This document shows positions 1 through 22,204 of a stretch of 64,000 bases of DNA, one piece after another (the stretch's first letter is position 1; every line of letters starts with the position of its first letter). Both the position numbers and the translations under genes were made by a program. The stretch comes from Pseudomonas extremaustralis (GTDB taxonomy: Bacteria > Pseudomonadota > Gammaproteobacteria > Pseudomonadales > Pseudomonadaceae). The DNA lies in the NCBI RefSeq assembly GCF_900102035.1, contig NZ_LT629689.1, forward strand, positions 2,170,001-2,234,000. The letters are read 5' to 3'. The notes under the pieces are model-generated. The model was given only the letters and a program-made list of their open reading frames with translations. It made no database searches and was not told the origin of the DNA.

Positions 1-1392
1 CGCTTGCAACAGGCCCAACCAATGCCGGGTCATGCGCGCGGCCGTCGCGGCGTCGAACAGGTCAGTGGCATAGGTCAAGGAAGCCCACACACCGTCCAAG
101 GTTTCCTGGGTATCCAGGCTCAAGTCGAACTGAGCGGTGCGGGTCTCCCACTCCAGATTGGCCACACGCAGCCCTGGCAGTTGCTGCACCGGCGTCTGGG
201 CCTTCGCCTGGTGGTTGAACATCACCTGGAACAGCGGGTTATGGCTGAGGCTGCGCTCGGGCTGCAGCGCTTCCACCAGGTGTTCGAAGGGCAAATCCTG
301 ATGGGCCTGGGCTTGCAGCGCCCGCTGCTTGGTGTGCTGCAGCAACTCGGCAAAGGACATTTGCCCGTCGATATCGGCCTTGAGGACCTGGGTGTTGACG
401 AAGAAGCCGATCAGCGACTCGGTCTCGACGCGATTGCGATTGGCAATCGGCACCCCGACACGGATGTCTTGCTGGCCGCTGTAGCGATACAGAAATAGCT
501 GGAACGATGCCAGCAACAGCATGAACAGGGTGACGCCTTCGCGTTGCGCCAAGGCTTTGAGTTGCGCGACCAGTGCCGGCTCCAGGGCGATATCCTGGCG
601 TGCGCCGAGGAAACGCTGCTGCGCCGGGCGCGGATGATCGAGCGGCAACGCCAATACCGGTTGCGTACCACCGAGCAACGCTTGCCAGTACGCCAGTTGA
701 CGCGTCTTCTCCCCCGCTTCCATCCAGCGGCGCTGCCACAGTGCGTAGTCGGCGTACTGGATCGGCAGTGGTGCCAAGGTGCATGCCTGGTCCTGGCTAT
801 AGGCGCTGTACAGTTGCATCAGCTCTTGCACCATGACGCCCATGGACCAACCGTCGGAAACGATATGGTGCTGCACCAACACCAACACATGCTCTTCTTC
901 GCTGAGGGCCATGAGGCTGACCCGCAATAATGGACCTTGCTGCAAATCGAACGGCCGGGCGATTTCAGCCTCGACCCGCGCCTTGAGCCGGGCTTCGTCA
1001 ACCGCGCTTTCGGCGATCTCAATCACACCGTGGGCGAGCAGGTGTTGGGAGCGCTGCTCTTCCTGCAGATCTAAGCGCGTGCGCAGGCTTTCGTGGCGCG
1101 CCACCAGCGTGTCGAAGCTGCGTTGCAGGGCAGCCTTGTCCAGCCGCCCGCTCAGACGCAGGGCACCGGGCACGTGATAGGCCGCACTCTCCGGGTCCAA
1201 CTGCCACAGAAACCACTGGCGCTCCTGAGCGTAGGACAGCGGCAGCGCTTGGCCGTCCTCGCGGATCGAGGCGATCGGCAGTTGGGCGAAGCTCATGCCG
1301 CGGCTTTGCAGGCGTTGGTAAAACTGCTGGCGCTGTTCCAGGGGCAGGCGAAGAAAGCGCGAAACCAAGTCGATATTAGGGTTGGAAAGCAT
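1..1392 (-). CDS. Pyoverdine-type non-ribosomal peptide synthetase, N-terminal part (cut by window edge)
   Basis: This is the 5' end of a second NRPS; only about 464 residues lie in the window. It starts at an ATG three bases after the stop of the large NRPS upstream, so the two are surely co-transcribed. The N-terminus (MLSNPNIDLVSRFLRLPLEQ) is the usual leader of pyoverdine NRPSs. It is followed by one condensation domain with the catalytic HHIVSDGW motif (about residue 175) and the motifs RYSGQ, VPIANRN and GFFVNTQ. It is of the LCL type, joining an L-residue donor to the next amino acid. The upstream protein ends in a carrier domain without thioesterase, so this protein should take over the growing chain. 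By position it would be pvdJ- or pvdD-like, but no adenylation domain is visible, so its substrate cannot be read. Confidence 0.9.
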   Translation of the reverse strand, partial: MLSNPNIDLVSRFLRLPLEQRQQFYQRLQSRGMSFAQLPIASIREDGQALPLSYAQERQWFLWQLDPESAAYHVPGALRLSGRLDKAALQRSFDTLVARHESLRTRLDLQEEQRSQHLLAHGVIEIAESAVDEARLKARVEAEIARPFDLQQGPLLRVSLMALSEEEHVLVLVQHHIVSDGWSMGVMVQELMQLYSAYSQDQACTLAPLPIQYADYALWQRRWMEAGEKTRQLAYWQALLGGTQPVLALPLDHPRPAQQRFLGARQDIALEPALVAQLKALAQREGVTLFMLLLASFQLFLYRYSGQQDIRVGVPIANRNRVETESLIGFFVNTQVLKADIDGQMSFAELLQHTKQRALQAQAHQDLPFEHLVEALQPERSLSHNPLFQVMFNHQAKAQTPVQQLPGLRVANLEWETRTAQFDLSLDTQETLDGVWASLTYATDLFDAATAARMTRHWLGLLQA

Positions 1393-1395
1393 GGG

Positions 1396-15425
<14,030 letters not shown>

Positions 15426-15480
15426 TTCTTGGAGTCCGGAGCAGTAGGCGGGAAGCACAAAGGCACGTCGTCCCTATGAA

Positions 15481-15505
15481 ACGAACCGGAGAGGGAAAAA
15501 TTAGC
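15481..15505 (-). promoter_or_regulatory. Candidate PvdS iron-starvation promoter of the NRPS
   Basis: On the minus strand GCTAATT is followed after 15 bases by CGT. This is close to the PvdS sigma-factor consensus (G/C)CTAAAT-N16/17-CGT, with one mismatch and a spacer one base short. It ends 56 bases before the ATG at 15425, a normal distance. A run of nine G (C on the coding strand) abuts its upstream edge at 15506-15514. Expression under iron limitation is inferred. Confidence 0.55.
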
Positions 15506-15575
15506 GGGGGGGGGATGGGAGGCTGTTGACTGCGAGGAATGCGGGCTGCCGGGAAATGCCCTACACGAAACCCGT

Positions 15576-15743
15576 ATGCAATTGATATTTCTTAAAGCGC
15601 TTCGGGCCCAGGTTAAACGGCGCCAGGTCCTCGACCCACTGGTCAGTTATGAAGGGCAAACCGAAGAGGAGCTGGAGGCCGCCTTTCGCCAGGCGGTGGA
15701 TGACCTCGTCAGCGGTGAGTACAGCGCTCATCCATCACCCTAA
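15576..15743 (+). pseudogene. HicB-like antitoxin remnant (55 aa)
   Basis: This short open frame reads MQLIFLKALRAQVKRRQV and then DPLVSYEGQTEEELEAAFRQ and AVDDLV. The second part matches the core of HicB-family antitoxins (typically LVSYEG-x-S-x-EEL-x-x-x-F-x-x-AVDDYL). The N-terminal beta strands and the C-terminal DNA-binding part of a normal protein of about 110 residues are missing, and no hicA toxin is nearby. The last nine bases overlap the end of the convergent MFS gene. I take it as a leftover of a toxin-antitoxin module; a short functional protein cannot be excluded. Confidence 0.55.
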
Positions 15744-16907
15744 CCGCCGATACCCCAACACCGCCGACCCCATCACCACCGCCCCCGCCGCCAGCGCCAC
15801 CCAGAACCCGCTGGCGTCGCCGAAGTGGTCGATCATCCAGCCGGAGCTGGCGGCGCCGATGGCCACGCCGATGCTCAGGCCGGTGATCAGCCAGGTCATG
15901 CCTTCGGTCAGGCGGCTGGGGGGGACGATGCGCTCCACCAGGCCCATGGACACGATCAGGGTCGGGGCGAAGAACAGCCCGGAGATGAAGATCGCCACGG
16001 CCAGGCCGGGGATGTTGGTGACCAGCAGCAACGGCAAGGTGGTCAGCGCGGTAGCGACCCCGCAGCACAGGAGCTGCCGGGGCAACGGTGCCGTGAGTTT
16101 GAACGTACCGAACGCCAACCCCGCCAGGCACGAACCGATGGCGTACACCGACAGCACGATGCTCGCCGCCGCCGGCTGGCCCTGATGCTGGGCGAAGGCC
16201 ACGCTGACCACCTCCACCACGCCGACGATCACGCCCATGGCCAGCAGCAGAATCATCAGGATCAGCACCGAGGACGAGGCGATCAGCCAGCGGCCGTGGT
16301 GATCGTGATGTGCATGCACTGGCGGCTCGGTTTCGCGTTGCAGCACAAAGGTGGTCACCCCCACCGCCAGCAACAGCGCCGCGACCAACGGCCCGGCCTC
16401 CGGAAACAGCACCACGCTCAAGCCCACCGAGATCGGCGGGCCGATGATAAAGCACACTTCATCGAGCACCGATTCGAGGGCAAATGCGGTTTGCAGCCTG
16501 GGCTCGCCGCGCAGCAACTCGGTCCAGCGTGCGCGCACCATGGCCGACATGTTCGGCATGCACCCGGCCAGGGCGGCGAACAGGAACAACGTCCAGTTCG
16601 GCGCCTGCAAACGGGTGCACAGCAATAACAGCAGTAATGCGCCGCCGCCGATCAGCGCGGCAATCGGCAGCACCCGGCCCTGGCTGTAGCGGTCCACCCA
16701 GCGTGACACCTGGGGCGCGCAAAACGCCGTGGCCAGGGCGAACACCGCCGCCACCGAACCGGCCAGGCCGTAGCCGCCATGTACCTGCGAGAGCATGGTG
16801 ATCAGGCCGATGCCGGTCATCGACACCGGCATGCGCGCGAGCATACCCGCCAATACAAAGGCCCGGGCGCCAGGGACCTGGAACAACGCGGCGTAAGGGT
16901 TCGCCAT
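15735..16907 (-). CDS. MFS transporter
   Basis: This 390-residue inner-membrane protein has about 12 hydrophobic segments and the typical two-bundle layout of the major facilitator superfamily. A histidine-rich stretch (HAHHDHHGR, about residues 198-206) sits in the central cytoplasmic loop, and GPP (about 157-159) lies in the fifth helix region. It most resembles drug/sugar efflux permeases of the YbfB/Bcr kind, but the substrate cannot be told. The MATE exporter gene lies 40 bases upstream on the same strand, so the two may form an operon. It is separated from the NRPS by the PvdS-type promoter and the HicB remnant, so a siderophore role is only a guess from position. Confidence 0.85.
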   Translation of the reverse strand: MANPYAALFQVPGARAFVLAGMLARMPVSMTGIGLITMLSQVHGGYGLAGSVAAVFALATAFCAPQVSRWVDRYSQGRVLPIAALIGGGALLLLLLCTRLQAPNWTLFLFAALAGCMPNMSAMVRARWTELLRGEPRLQTAFALESVLDEVCFIIGPPISVGLSVVLFPEAGPLVAALLLAVGVTTFVLQRETEPPVHAHHDHHGRWLIASSSVLILMILLLAMGVIVGVVEVVSVAFAQHQGQPAAASIVLSVYAIGSCLAGLAFGTFKLTAPLPRQLLCCGVATALTTLPLLLVTNIPGLAVAIFISGLFFAPTLIVSMGLVERIVPPSRLTEGMTWLITGLSIGVAIGAASSGWMIDHFGDASGFWVALAAGAVVMGSAVLGYRRLG

Positions 16908-16947
16908 GACTTAACTGCCTTGCACGCTTGAATTGTGCATCCTTTTA

Positions 16948-18303
16948 TCACACCAACCGCGTGATCTGTTTATGCCGCCACACCAGCCGGTAATACGCGA
17001 TCTGCAAGCCGAGCATCGTCAGGTACGTCACCGGAAAGGCCATCCAGACGCCTTCCAGGCCGAAGTGGACGTTGAACAGATACGCCATCGGCAACTCGAC
17101 GCACAGCACACAAAAGATCGTAATGATCACCGGCATCAGCACCACGCCGCTGGCGCGCATGATCCCGCCGAACACCGCCTGGAAACCGAACACCAGAAGG
17201 CTCCAGAGCATGATGTGCAGCAGGTGCTCGGCATTCGCCCGCGCCACGTCGTCGGTGATGAACAGCCCAAGCAGCCAGTGGGACGAGCCATAACCCAGCA
17301 GGATCAGCGCACCGGTCAGGCACAGATTGATCAACAGGCCAGTGCGCAGGATCGGGCCGATGCGCTCCAGACGCTCGGCACCAATCGCCTGGGCCCCGAG
17401 GATCGAGGCGGTGATGGCAATGGACAGCGCCGGAAACTGCACGTAGTTGACGATCTGCGTCACCGCGCCATAGGCCGCCGTGGCTTGGGAGCCGTGGCTG
17501 TTGACCAGGGCGAGGATGACCAATTCCGACAGCGACAGCACCACCATCTGCAGGCCGGTAGGCAGGCCGATGCGCAGGACTTTGGCCAGGATCACGCGAT
17601 CCAGGCGCAACGCCGCCAGCAGTTCCCGATCCGGCGCCATCACATGCTGCTTATGGCGTAGACGCAGGACCAGAAACAGCATGGCCGCCGCGTTCCCCGC
17701 CAGCCCTGCATACGCCGCGCTCTGGATGCCCATGGGCGGCAGGCCGATCCAGCCGCGGATCAGCGCCGGGGTCAGCAGCAGGCCGACCAGCGTGGACACG
17801 ATCAGCGCCAGCAACGGCGAAACCGTGTCACTGACCCCACGCAGCAACTGGGTATACAGGATGAACACCAGCAGCAGCGGCATGATCAGCATCATCATCT
17901 GGGCATAACCCACCGCCTCGTCGAGCACATCCAAGGGCGTCCCCAGGACCTGCAACGCCGGGCGCGCGAACAGGCTGCCCAACACGGCCGCGATCAACCC
18001 CACCAGCGCCCCGAGGGTCAGGGTCGCGCCGGTAATCGCCTTGACCATCGCGGTTTCGCGGGCGCCCCAGGCCTGGCCGATCAACACCGAGGCGCCCGCC
18101 CCCAGGCCGATCACCAGGGCGATGAAGAAAAACACGATAGGAAACATGCCCGACACCGCCGCCAGCGCGTGGGTCCCGAGCATCTGTCCGATGTAGATGC
18201 CGTTGAGGGTGCCGGAAAAGCCTTGCAGGAAGTTGGACAGCACCATGGGTGCCAGAAAGATCAGGTAAACCTGCCACAGAGGACGTTGCACAGGGCTTTG
18301 CAT
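16948..18303 (-). CDS. MATE family efflux transporter (NorM/DinF type)
   Basis: This 451-residue inner-membrane protein has about 12 transmembrane segments. Motifs such as GFSGTLNGIYIGQMLG near the N-terminus and the pseudo-repeat GLPTGLQMVVLSLSELVI in the second half are typical of the multidrug and toxin extrusion family, which exports cationic compounds using a Na+ or H+ gradient. The longer open frame begins at 18522, but I chose the ATG at 18303 (MQSPVQRPLWQVYLIFLAP), because hydrophobic MATE sequence starts there and the extension is arginine/tryptophan-rich without membrane character. It is followed after 40 bases by the MFS gene. Its substrate is unknown. Confidence 0.88.
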   Translation of the reverse strand: MQSPVQRPLWQVYLIFLAPMVLSNFLQGFSGTLNGIYIGQMLGTHALAAVSGMFPIVFFFIALVIGLGAGASVLIGQAWGARETAMVKAITGATLTLGALVGLIAAVLGSLFARPALQVLGTPLDVLDEAVGYAQMMMLIMPLLLVFILYTQLLRGVSDTVSPLLALIVSTLVGLLLTPALIRGWIGLPPMGIQSAAYAGLAGNAAAMLFLVLRLRHKQHVMAPDRELLAALRLDRVILAKVLRIGLPTGLQMVVLSLSELVILALVNSHGSQATAAYGAVTQIVNYVQFPALSIAITASILGAQAIGAERLERIGPILRTGLLINLCLTGALILLGYGSSHWLLGLFITDDVARANAEHLLHIMLWSLLVFGFQAVFGGIMRASGVVLMPVIITIFCVLCVELPMAYLFNVHFGLEGVWMAFPVTYLTMLGLQIAYYRLVWRHKQITRLV

Positions 18304-18373
18304 GAAAAACGGGGCCTCGAAGACTAGACGCGTCCGAGGGTTATACCGTAATTGGATCCTATCTTCCCGTGCT

Positions 18374-19333
18374 TTAACCGCCCAACGCCTCCACCACCAG
18401 GCCAGCGCCCCGGACCGTCGCCAGCAGACGCCGGGCATCGGCCTGCAGGACACACTCGGCAATCGCCGGTTCCAACTCGACCCGCAGACGCCGCCCCAAG
18501 GCCCGCGCACCAAACCGCGCATCGTGGTGACGGCACAACCACGCCCGCGCCTGCGCGTCCACCGCCAAAGAGCGCTGCTGCGCCGCCAAACGCTGATTGA
18601 GCTTGCCCAGTTCGACGTCCAGCAACGCCTGCAACCACTGGGCGTCGATGGGTTCGAACATCAGGATGCGGTCGATACGGTTAAGAAACTCCGGCTCGAA
18701 ATGCCCGTGCAAAGCGTCCTCCAGCACTGCCGCTTCGTCCCGCACAAAACCACGCAGCAAGCGTCGCCAGCCGTGGGCAAAGCGCTGGCGATGGCGACGC
18801 GCCTGGTGCGCGCCGATGTTGCTGGTCATGAAGATCAGGCTGTTGCGAAAGTCCAGGGTGCGCGTACCGCCGGCCAGGGTCAGTTGGCCGTTTTCGAGGA
18901 TGCCCAACAGGCTGCGCACCACTTCCTGGCTGGCTTTTTCCAGCTCATCGAACAACACGATCCCCGGCCGGCTGTAAGTGCCTTGGATCAATTCGCTGTC
19001 GAACAGGCTGATGCCCTCCTTGCTGCCCACGTAGCCAGGGGGTGCGCCGGTGAGCGCGGCGGCGTAATGCTCCTGGGCCAGGGTGTGCATGTCGATGCGG
19101 CAGAAAGCGTCGGCGCGACCATGCAGCGCCTGGGCCAGCAGGCGCACGATTTCAGTCTTGCCGACACCGGTGGGGCCCATGAACAGGTTGACGCTCAAGG
19201 GCCGGTCACGCTCGCCGATATCGGCCTTGACCACCTTGAGCAAACCTTCCACCTGGGCCAACGCCGCCACCTGGCCGACGATACGACTGCGCAGCAACGC
19301 CATCACCTGCGCCGGTTCGAAGGTAAAACGCAT
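18374..19333 (-). CDS. amiB: AAA+ ATPase of the ClpA/B second-domain type (AmiB-like)
   Basis: This 319-residue protein consists of only one AAA+ module like the D2 domain of ClpA/ClpB. It has a Walker A motif GPTGVGKT (residues 53-60), Walker B IVLFDE (125-130), a pore-loop-like GYVGSKEG (100-107), a sensor stretch TSN, the arginine-finger region EPEFLNRID, and a small C-terminal ClpB-D2-like lobe (ARFGARALGRRL). It lacks the N-domain and D1 of full Clp proteins. It starts three bases after amiE, as does AmiB in the P. aeruginosa amiEBCRS operon, where it is described as Clp-like. The role there is not settled; amidase assembly or transport energisation have been suggested. The symbol is given by homology of position and domain. 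Confidence 0.75.
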   Translation of the reverse strand: MRFTFEPAQVMALLRSRIVGQVAALAQVEGLLKVVKADIGERDRPLSVNLFMGPTGVGKTEIVRLLAQALHGRADAFCRIDMHTLAQEHYAAALTGAPPGYVGSKEGISLFDSELIQGTYSRPGIVLFDELEKASQEVVRSLLGILENGQLTLAGGTRTLDFRNSLIFMTSNIGAHQARRHRQRFAHGWRRLLRGFVRDEAAVLEDALHGHFEPEFLNRIDRILMFEPIDAQWLQALLDVELGKLNQRLAAQQRSLAVDAQARAWLCRHHDARFGARALGRRLRVELEPAIAECVLQADARRLLATVRGAGLVVEALGG

Positions 19334-19336
19334 GCA

Positions 19337-20380
19337 CTACCCCGCGGTTTTTTCATGGCCGCCATGGGGCAATTGCCCCACCGGGCATTCGGCGACACCC
19401 ACGGTGCTGCGGGTGATTTTTTCCACGTTTTCCTGGGCTTTCTGCGCATCCAGCACCCAGGTGCGGTAGAACTCGAACGGGCAATCGGCCACGCCCTTGT
19501 CGCCGTCGCCCGAGGCGTGCATGCCGGTGTAGCCGCGGTGCAGCAGCTTGAACAGGTGGTTCTGCGACTGGTCGTTGGCCCGCGCATCGCGGATCTGCGA
19601 CACCGACAGTTGGGCGTACTGGATGCCCATTTCCTCTTCACCGCATTCGCCCAGGGTGCGCCCATCGAAGCCGATGATCGCCGAGTGGCCGAAGTAGGAA
19701 TACACCCCATCGAAGCCCGCCGCGTTGGCCACCGCCACGTAGCAGTTATTCGCCCAGGCCATGCTCTTGGACATCAGCACCTGTTGCTCCTTGGCCGGGT
19801 ACATGTAGCCCTGGCAGCGCACGATCAACTCCGCGCCCTTCATCGCACAATCGCGCCAGATTTCCGGGTAGTTGCCGTCGTCGCAGATGATCAGGCTGAT
19901 CTTCATGCCCTTGGGGCCGTCGCACACGTAAGTGCGATCACCGGGATACCAGCCTTCGATGGGGCACCAGGGGATGCACTTGCGATAGCGCTGCACGATC
20001 TCGCCGAGGTTGTTGATCAGCACCAGAGTGTTGTAGGGCGCCTTGTGGGGATGCTCTTCGTGACGTTCGCCGGTCAGGGAAAACACGCCCCAGGTGTTGG
20101 CCTGGCGACACGCGGCGGAAAAGATCGCGGTCTCCTCGCCGGGGATGCTTGCGGCGGTGGCCATCATTTCGTCGTGGTCGTACATGATGCCCATGGTGCT
20201 GTATTCCGGGAACACCACCAGGTCCATGCCGGGCAGGCCCTGTTTCATGCCGACAATGATGTCGGCGATCTTCTTCGCGTTGTCGATGACCTCGGCCTTG
20301 CTGTGCAGGCGCGGCATCTTGTAGTTCACCACCGCGATACCGACGGTGTCCGGGCTGCTGGAAATATCGCCATGACGCAT
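19337..20380 (-). CDS. amiE: Aliphatic amidase (acylamide amidohydrolase)
   Basis: This cytoplasmic enzyme hydrolyses short aliphatic amides such as acetamide and propionamide to the acid and ammonia (EC 3.5.1.4). The 347 residues match the family length. The nitrilase-superfamily catalytic triad is present at the canonical positions: Glu59 ([10 protein letters not shown]), Lys134 ([10 protein letters not shown]) and Cys166 ([11 protein letters not shown]). The N-terminus [20 protein letters not shown] is the standard AmiE start. It lies in the amide operon between fmdB (gap 15 bases) and the AmiB-like ATPase (gap 3 bases). No amiC or amiR sensor/antiterminator genes occur nearby, so regulation differs from the classical P. 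aeruginosa locus. Confidence 0.97.
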   Translation of the reverse strand: MRHGDISSSPDTVGIAVVNYKMPRLHSKAEVIDNAKKIADIIVGMKQGLPGMDLVVFPEYSTMGIMYDHDEMMATAASIPGEETAIFSAACRQANTWGVFSLTGERHEEHPHKAPYNTLVLINNLGEIVQRYRKCIPWCPIEGWYPGDRTYVCDGPKGMKISLIICDDGNYPEIWRDCAMKGAELIVRCQGYMYPAKEQQVLMSKSMAWANNCYVAVANAAGFDGVYSYFGHSAIIGFDGRTLGECGEEEMGIQYAQLSVSQIRDARANDQSQNHLFKLLHRGYTGMHASGDGDKGVADCPFEFYRTWVLDAQKAQENVEKITRSTVGVAECPVGQLPHGGHEKTAG

Positions 20381-20395
20381 TGCAACGCTCCTGGT

Positions 20396-20743
20396 CTAGT
20401 GACTGATCATCCACGGACGTGGACCGGTCTTGGTCTTGAGGCCCAGCGGGTTGGCCTTGCTCGGCAGCACCTGTTTGCTGGTGCCGCAGCAACTGCACCC
20501 GGCCGGATGGCGGCGATTTTCCTGGTACTCGCCGACGGTCTGCGGCGCGTGGGCGCTGCGCTCGTTGCCGGCGATAGCCTTGCGCTGGTTGGTCGACAGC
20601 AACTGCAAGGCCGGGGCCGACACCTGCAACGGCCCTCCCGGCCCTGCACAGTACGGGCACTGGCTGGGTTCGTTGCGCTGGGCGATCGGCCGCAACATCG
20701 TGAACGTGCCGCACGCCTCGCAGGCGTATTCGTAGGTCGGCAT
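20396..20743 (-). CDS. fmdB: FmdB-family zinc ribbon protein
   Basis: This small cytoplasmic protein (115 aa) has the FmdB/putative regulatory zinc-ribbon signature: MPTYEYACEACG with Cys8-x2-Cys11 and Cys29-x2-Cys32 (CPYC). A further C-terminal CSCC cluster lies near residue 85. FmdB was first described as a putative regulator of formamidase expression in Methylophilus; its molecular role is not firmly known. The start lies two bases after the fmdA stop, which indicates translational coupling. A longer open frame runs upstream through fmdA, but the ATG at 20743 gives the family's conserved N-terminus. Confidence 0.92.
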   Translation of the reverse strand: MPTYEYACEACGTFTMLRPIAQRNEPSQCPYCAGPGGPLQVSAPALQLLSTNQRKAIAGNERSAHAPQTVGEYQENRRHPAGCSCCGTSKQVLPSKANPLGLKTKTGPRPWMISH

Positions 20744-20745
20744 GG

Positions 20746-21975
20746 CTACAGGTCCGGTGCAATGGGCAGGTCGATGCTGCCGTCGAGGAACTTGGTGGGG
20801 CCGTTGGCGTTGGGGTTGATATCGAACTCGAAGATTTCGGTGGGCAACCACAACGTCGCGCAGGCATTCGGGATATCCACCACGCCGCTGATATGCCCTT
20901 GCACCGGCGCCGAGCCGAGCAGCGCATAGCCCTGGGCCGGCGAGTAGCCGAACTTGGTCAGGTAGTTGATCGCATTCAGGCAGGCCTGGCGGTAGGCGAT
21001 GTTGACGTCCAGGTAGTGCTGCTGGCCCTGCTCGTCCACCGAGATGCCTTCGAAGATCAGGTAGTTCTTGTAGTTCGGCGTGATCGGGCTTGGCTTGAAC
21101 ACCGGGTTCTTGATCCCGTACTTGGCCATGCCGCCCTTGATCAGCTCGACCTTCATGTGCACCCAGCCGGCCATTTCGATGGCGCCGCAAAAGGTGATTT
21201 CGCCGTCACCCTGGCTGAAGTGCAAGTCGCCCACCGACAGCCCGGCGCCCTTGACGTACACCGGGAAAAAGATCTTCGAGCCACGGGACAGATCCTTGAT
21301 GTCGCAGTTGCCGCCATGCTCGCGCGGCGGCACGGTGCGCGCACCGGTGGCGGCGGCATCGTCGCGGGCCTGGCCCTTGAGTTTGCCCATGTGCGCGGTG
21401 GCGGCCAGCGGGGCGTTGGCCAGCGGCGGTACGCGGGTGGGGTTGGTGTCGATCAGTTCCTGCTCGCGGCGGTTCCAGTCGGCGAGCATCACCGGGTCCG
21501 GCAGGCAGCCGATCAGGCCGGGGTGGATCAGGCCGGCGAAGTTCACCCCTGGGATGTGCCGCGAGCTGGTGAACATGCCCTTGAAGTCCCAGATGGCTTT
21601 TTGTGCGCTGGGGAAGTGATCGGTGAGGAAGCCCCCACCGTTCTGCCGCGAGAAAAAGCCGTTGAAGCCCCACTGGGAATCGGCCTTGGCGCCGATATCG
21701 AGCAGGTCCACCACCAGCAGATCGCCCGGCTCGGCCCCGTGCACGCCCACCGGGCCCGACAGGTAATGCACGGTGGACAGGTCCACATCGCGCACGTCGC
21801 TGGCATCGTCGTTGTTCTTGATCGCGCCGGCGGTCCAGTCGTAGGTTTCAAGGATGAAGTCATCGCCCGGCTTGACCCAGCACGCCATCGGAATATCCGG
21901 GTGCCAACGGTTATGGATCTGCTCGTTCTCGGTGACGGGTTGGTTGAGGTCGACTTTGATCAGCGTTTCGGTCAT
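20746..21975 (-). CDS. fmdA: Formamidase (FmdA/AmdA acetamidase-formamidase family)
   Basis: This cytoplasmic enzyme hydrolyses formamide to formate and ammonia (EC 3.5.1.49). The 409 residues match the family. Typical segments are the start MTETLIKVDLNQPV, the Asp/Glu-rich core SGPVGVHGAEPGDLLVVD, HPGLIGCLPDP, REHGGNCDIKDLSRGS and SQGDGEITFCGAIE. The ATG at 21975 is preceded by a good AGGAG ribosome site. The gene leads the fmdAB-amiE-amiB part of the cluster and has its own 229-base upstream gap, which carries a REPIN and a copy of the ATACG-N8-CGTAT element found before urtA. It may therefore have its own promoter while also being read through from urtABCDE. Confidence 0.96.
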   Translation of the reverse strand: MTETLIKVDLNQPVTENEQIHNRWHPDIPMACWVKPGDDFILETYDWTAGAIKNNDDASDVRDVDLSTVHYLSGPVGVHGAEPGDLLVVDLLDIGAKADSQWGFNGFFSRQNGGGFLTDHFPSAQKAIWDFKGMFTSSRHIPGVNFAGLIHPGLIGCLPDPVMLADWNRREQELIDTNPTRVPPLANAPLAATAHMGKLKGQARDDAAATGARTVPPREHGGNCDIKDLSRGSKIFFPVYVKGAGLSVGDLHFSQGDGEITFCGAIEMAGWVHMKVELIKGGMAKYGIKNPVFKPSPITPNYKNYLIFEGISVDEQGQQHYLDVNIAYRQACLNAINYLTKFGYSPAQGYALLGSAPVQGHISGVVDIPNACATLWLPTEIFEFDINPNANGPTKFLDGSIDLPIAPDL

Positions 21976-22042
21976 GGACTGGCTCCTGGACGGATGGTTT
22001 GGTGCGTTGAAACCAGTCTCGTGGAGCGGGGTAAAACGGGAA

Positions 22043-22060
22043 ATACGTTGGATGACGTAT
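22043..22060 (-). promoter_or_regulatory. Candidate operator upstream of fmdA (ATACG-N8-CGTAT)
   Basis: This 18-base inverted repeat has arms ATACG and CGTAT around eight bases and ends 67 bases before the fmdA ATG. The same element occurs twice in tandem upstream of urtA at 27177-27194 and 27199-27216. All copies share TGACGTA on the plus strand. Downstream bases are also similar in both promoters (CCCG, then CCCGCT, then CTGG at 27-30 bases past the element). It is a likely binding site for the neighbouring LuxR-type response regulator, by inference. Confidence 0.5.
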
Positions 22061-22080
22061 AAACAAAAGCACCTGAACAT

Positions 22081-22167
22081 GTGGAAGGGGGCTTGCTCCC
22101 GATAGCGGTGTGTCAGTCATGAATGTATTGACTGACACACCGCTATCGGGAGCAAGCCCCCTCCCAC
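22081..22167. repeat. REPIN (two inverted REP hairpins, 87 bp)
   Basis: Two copies of the fluorescent-pseudomonad REP core (GGGGGCTTGCTCCCGATAGC) lie head to head. Their long arms continue as GGTGTGTCAGTCA and the inverse, around a short loop. It lies between urtE and fmdA. It is the same length as the copy at 25802-25888. Confidence 0.9.
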
Positions 22168-22204
22168 AATTGACTGCATTTCAAGGTTGGATTGGCGGTG
22201 TTGT

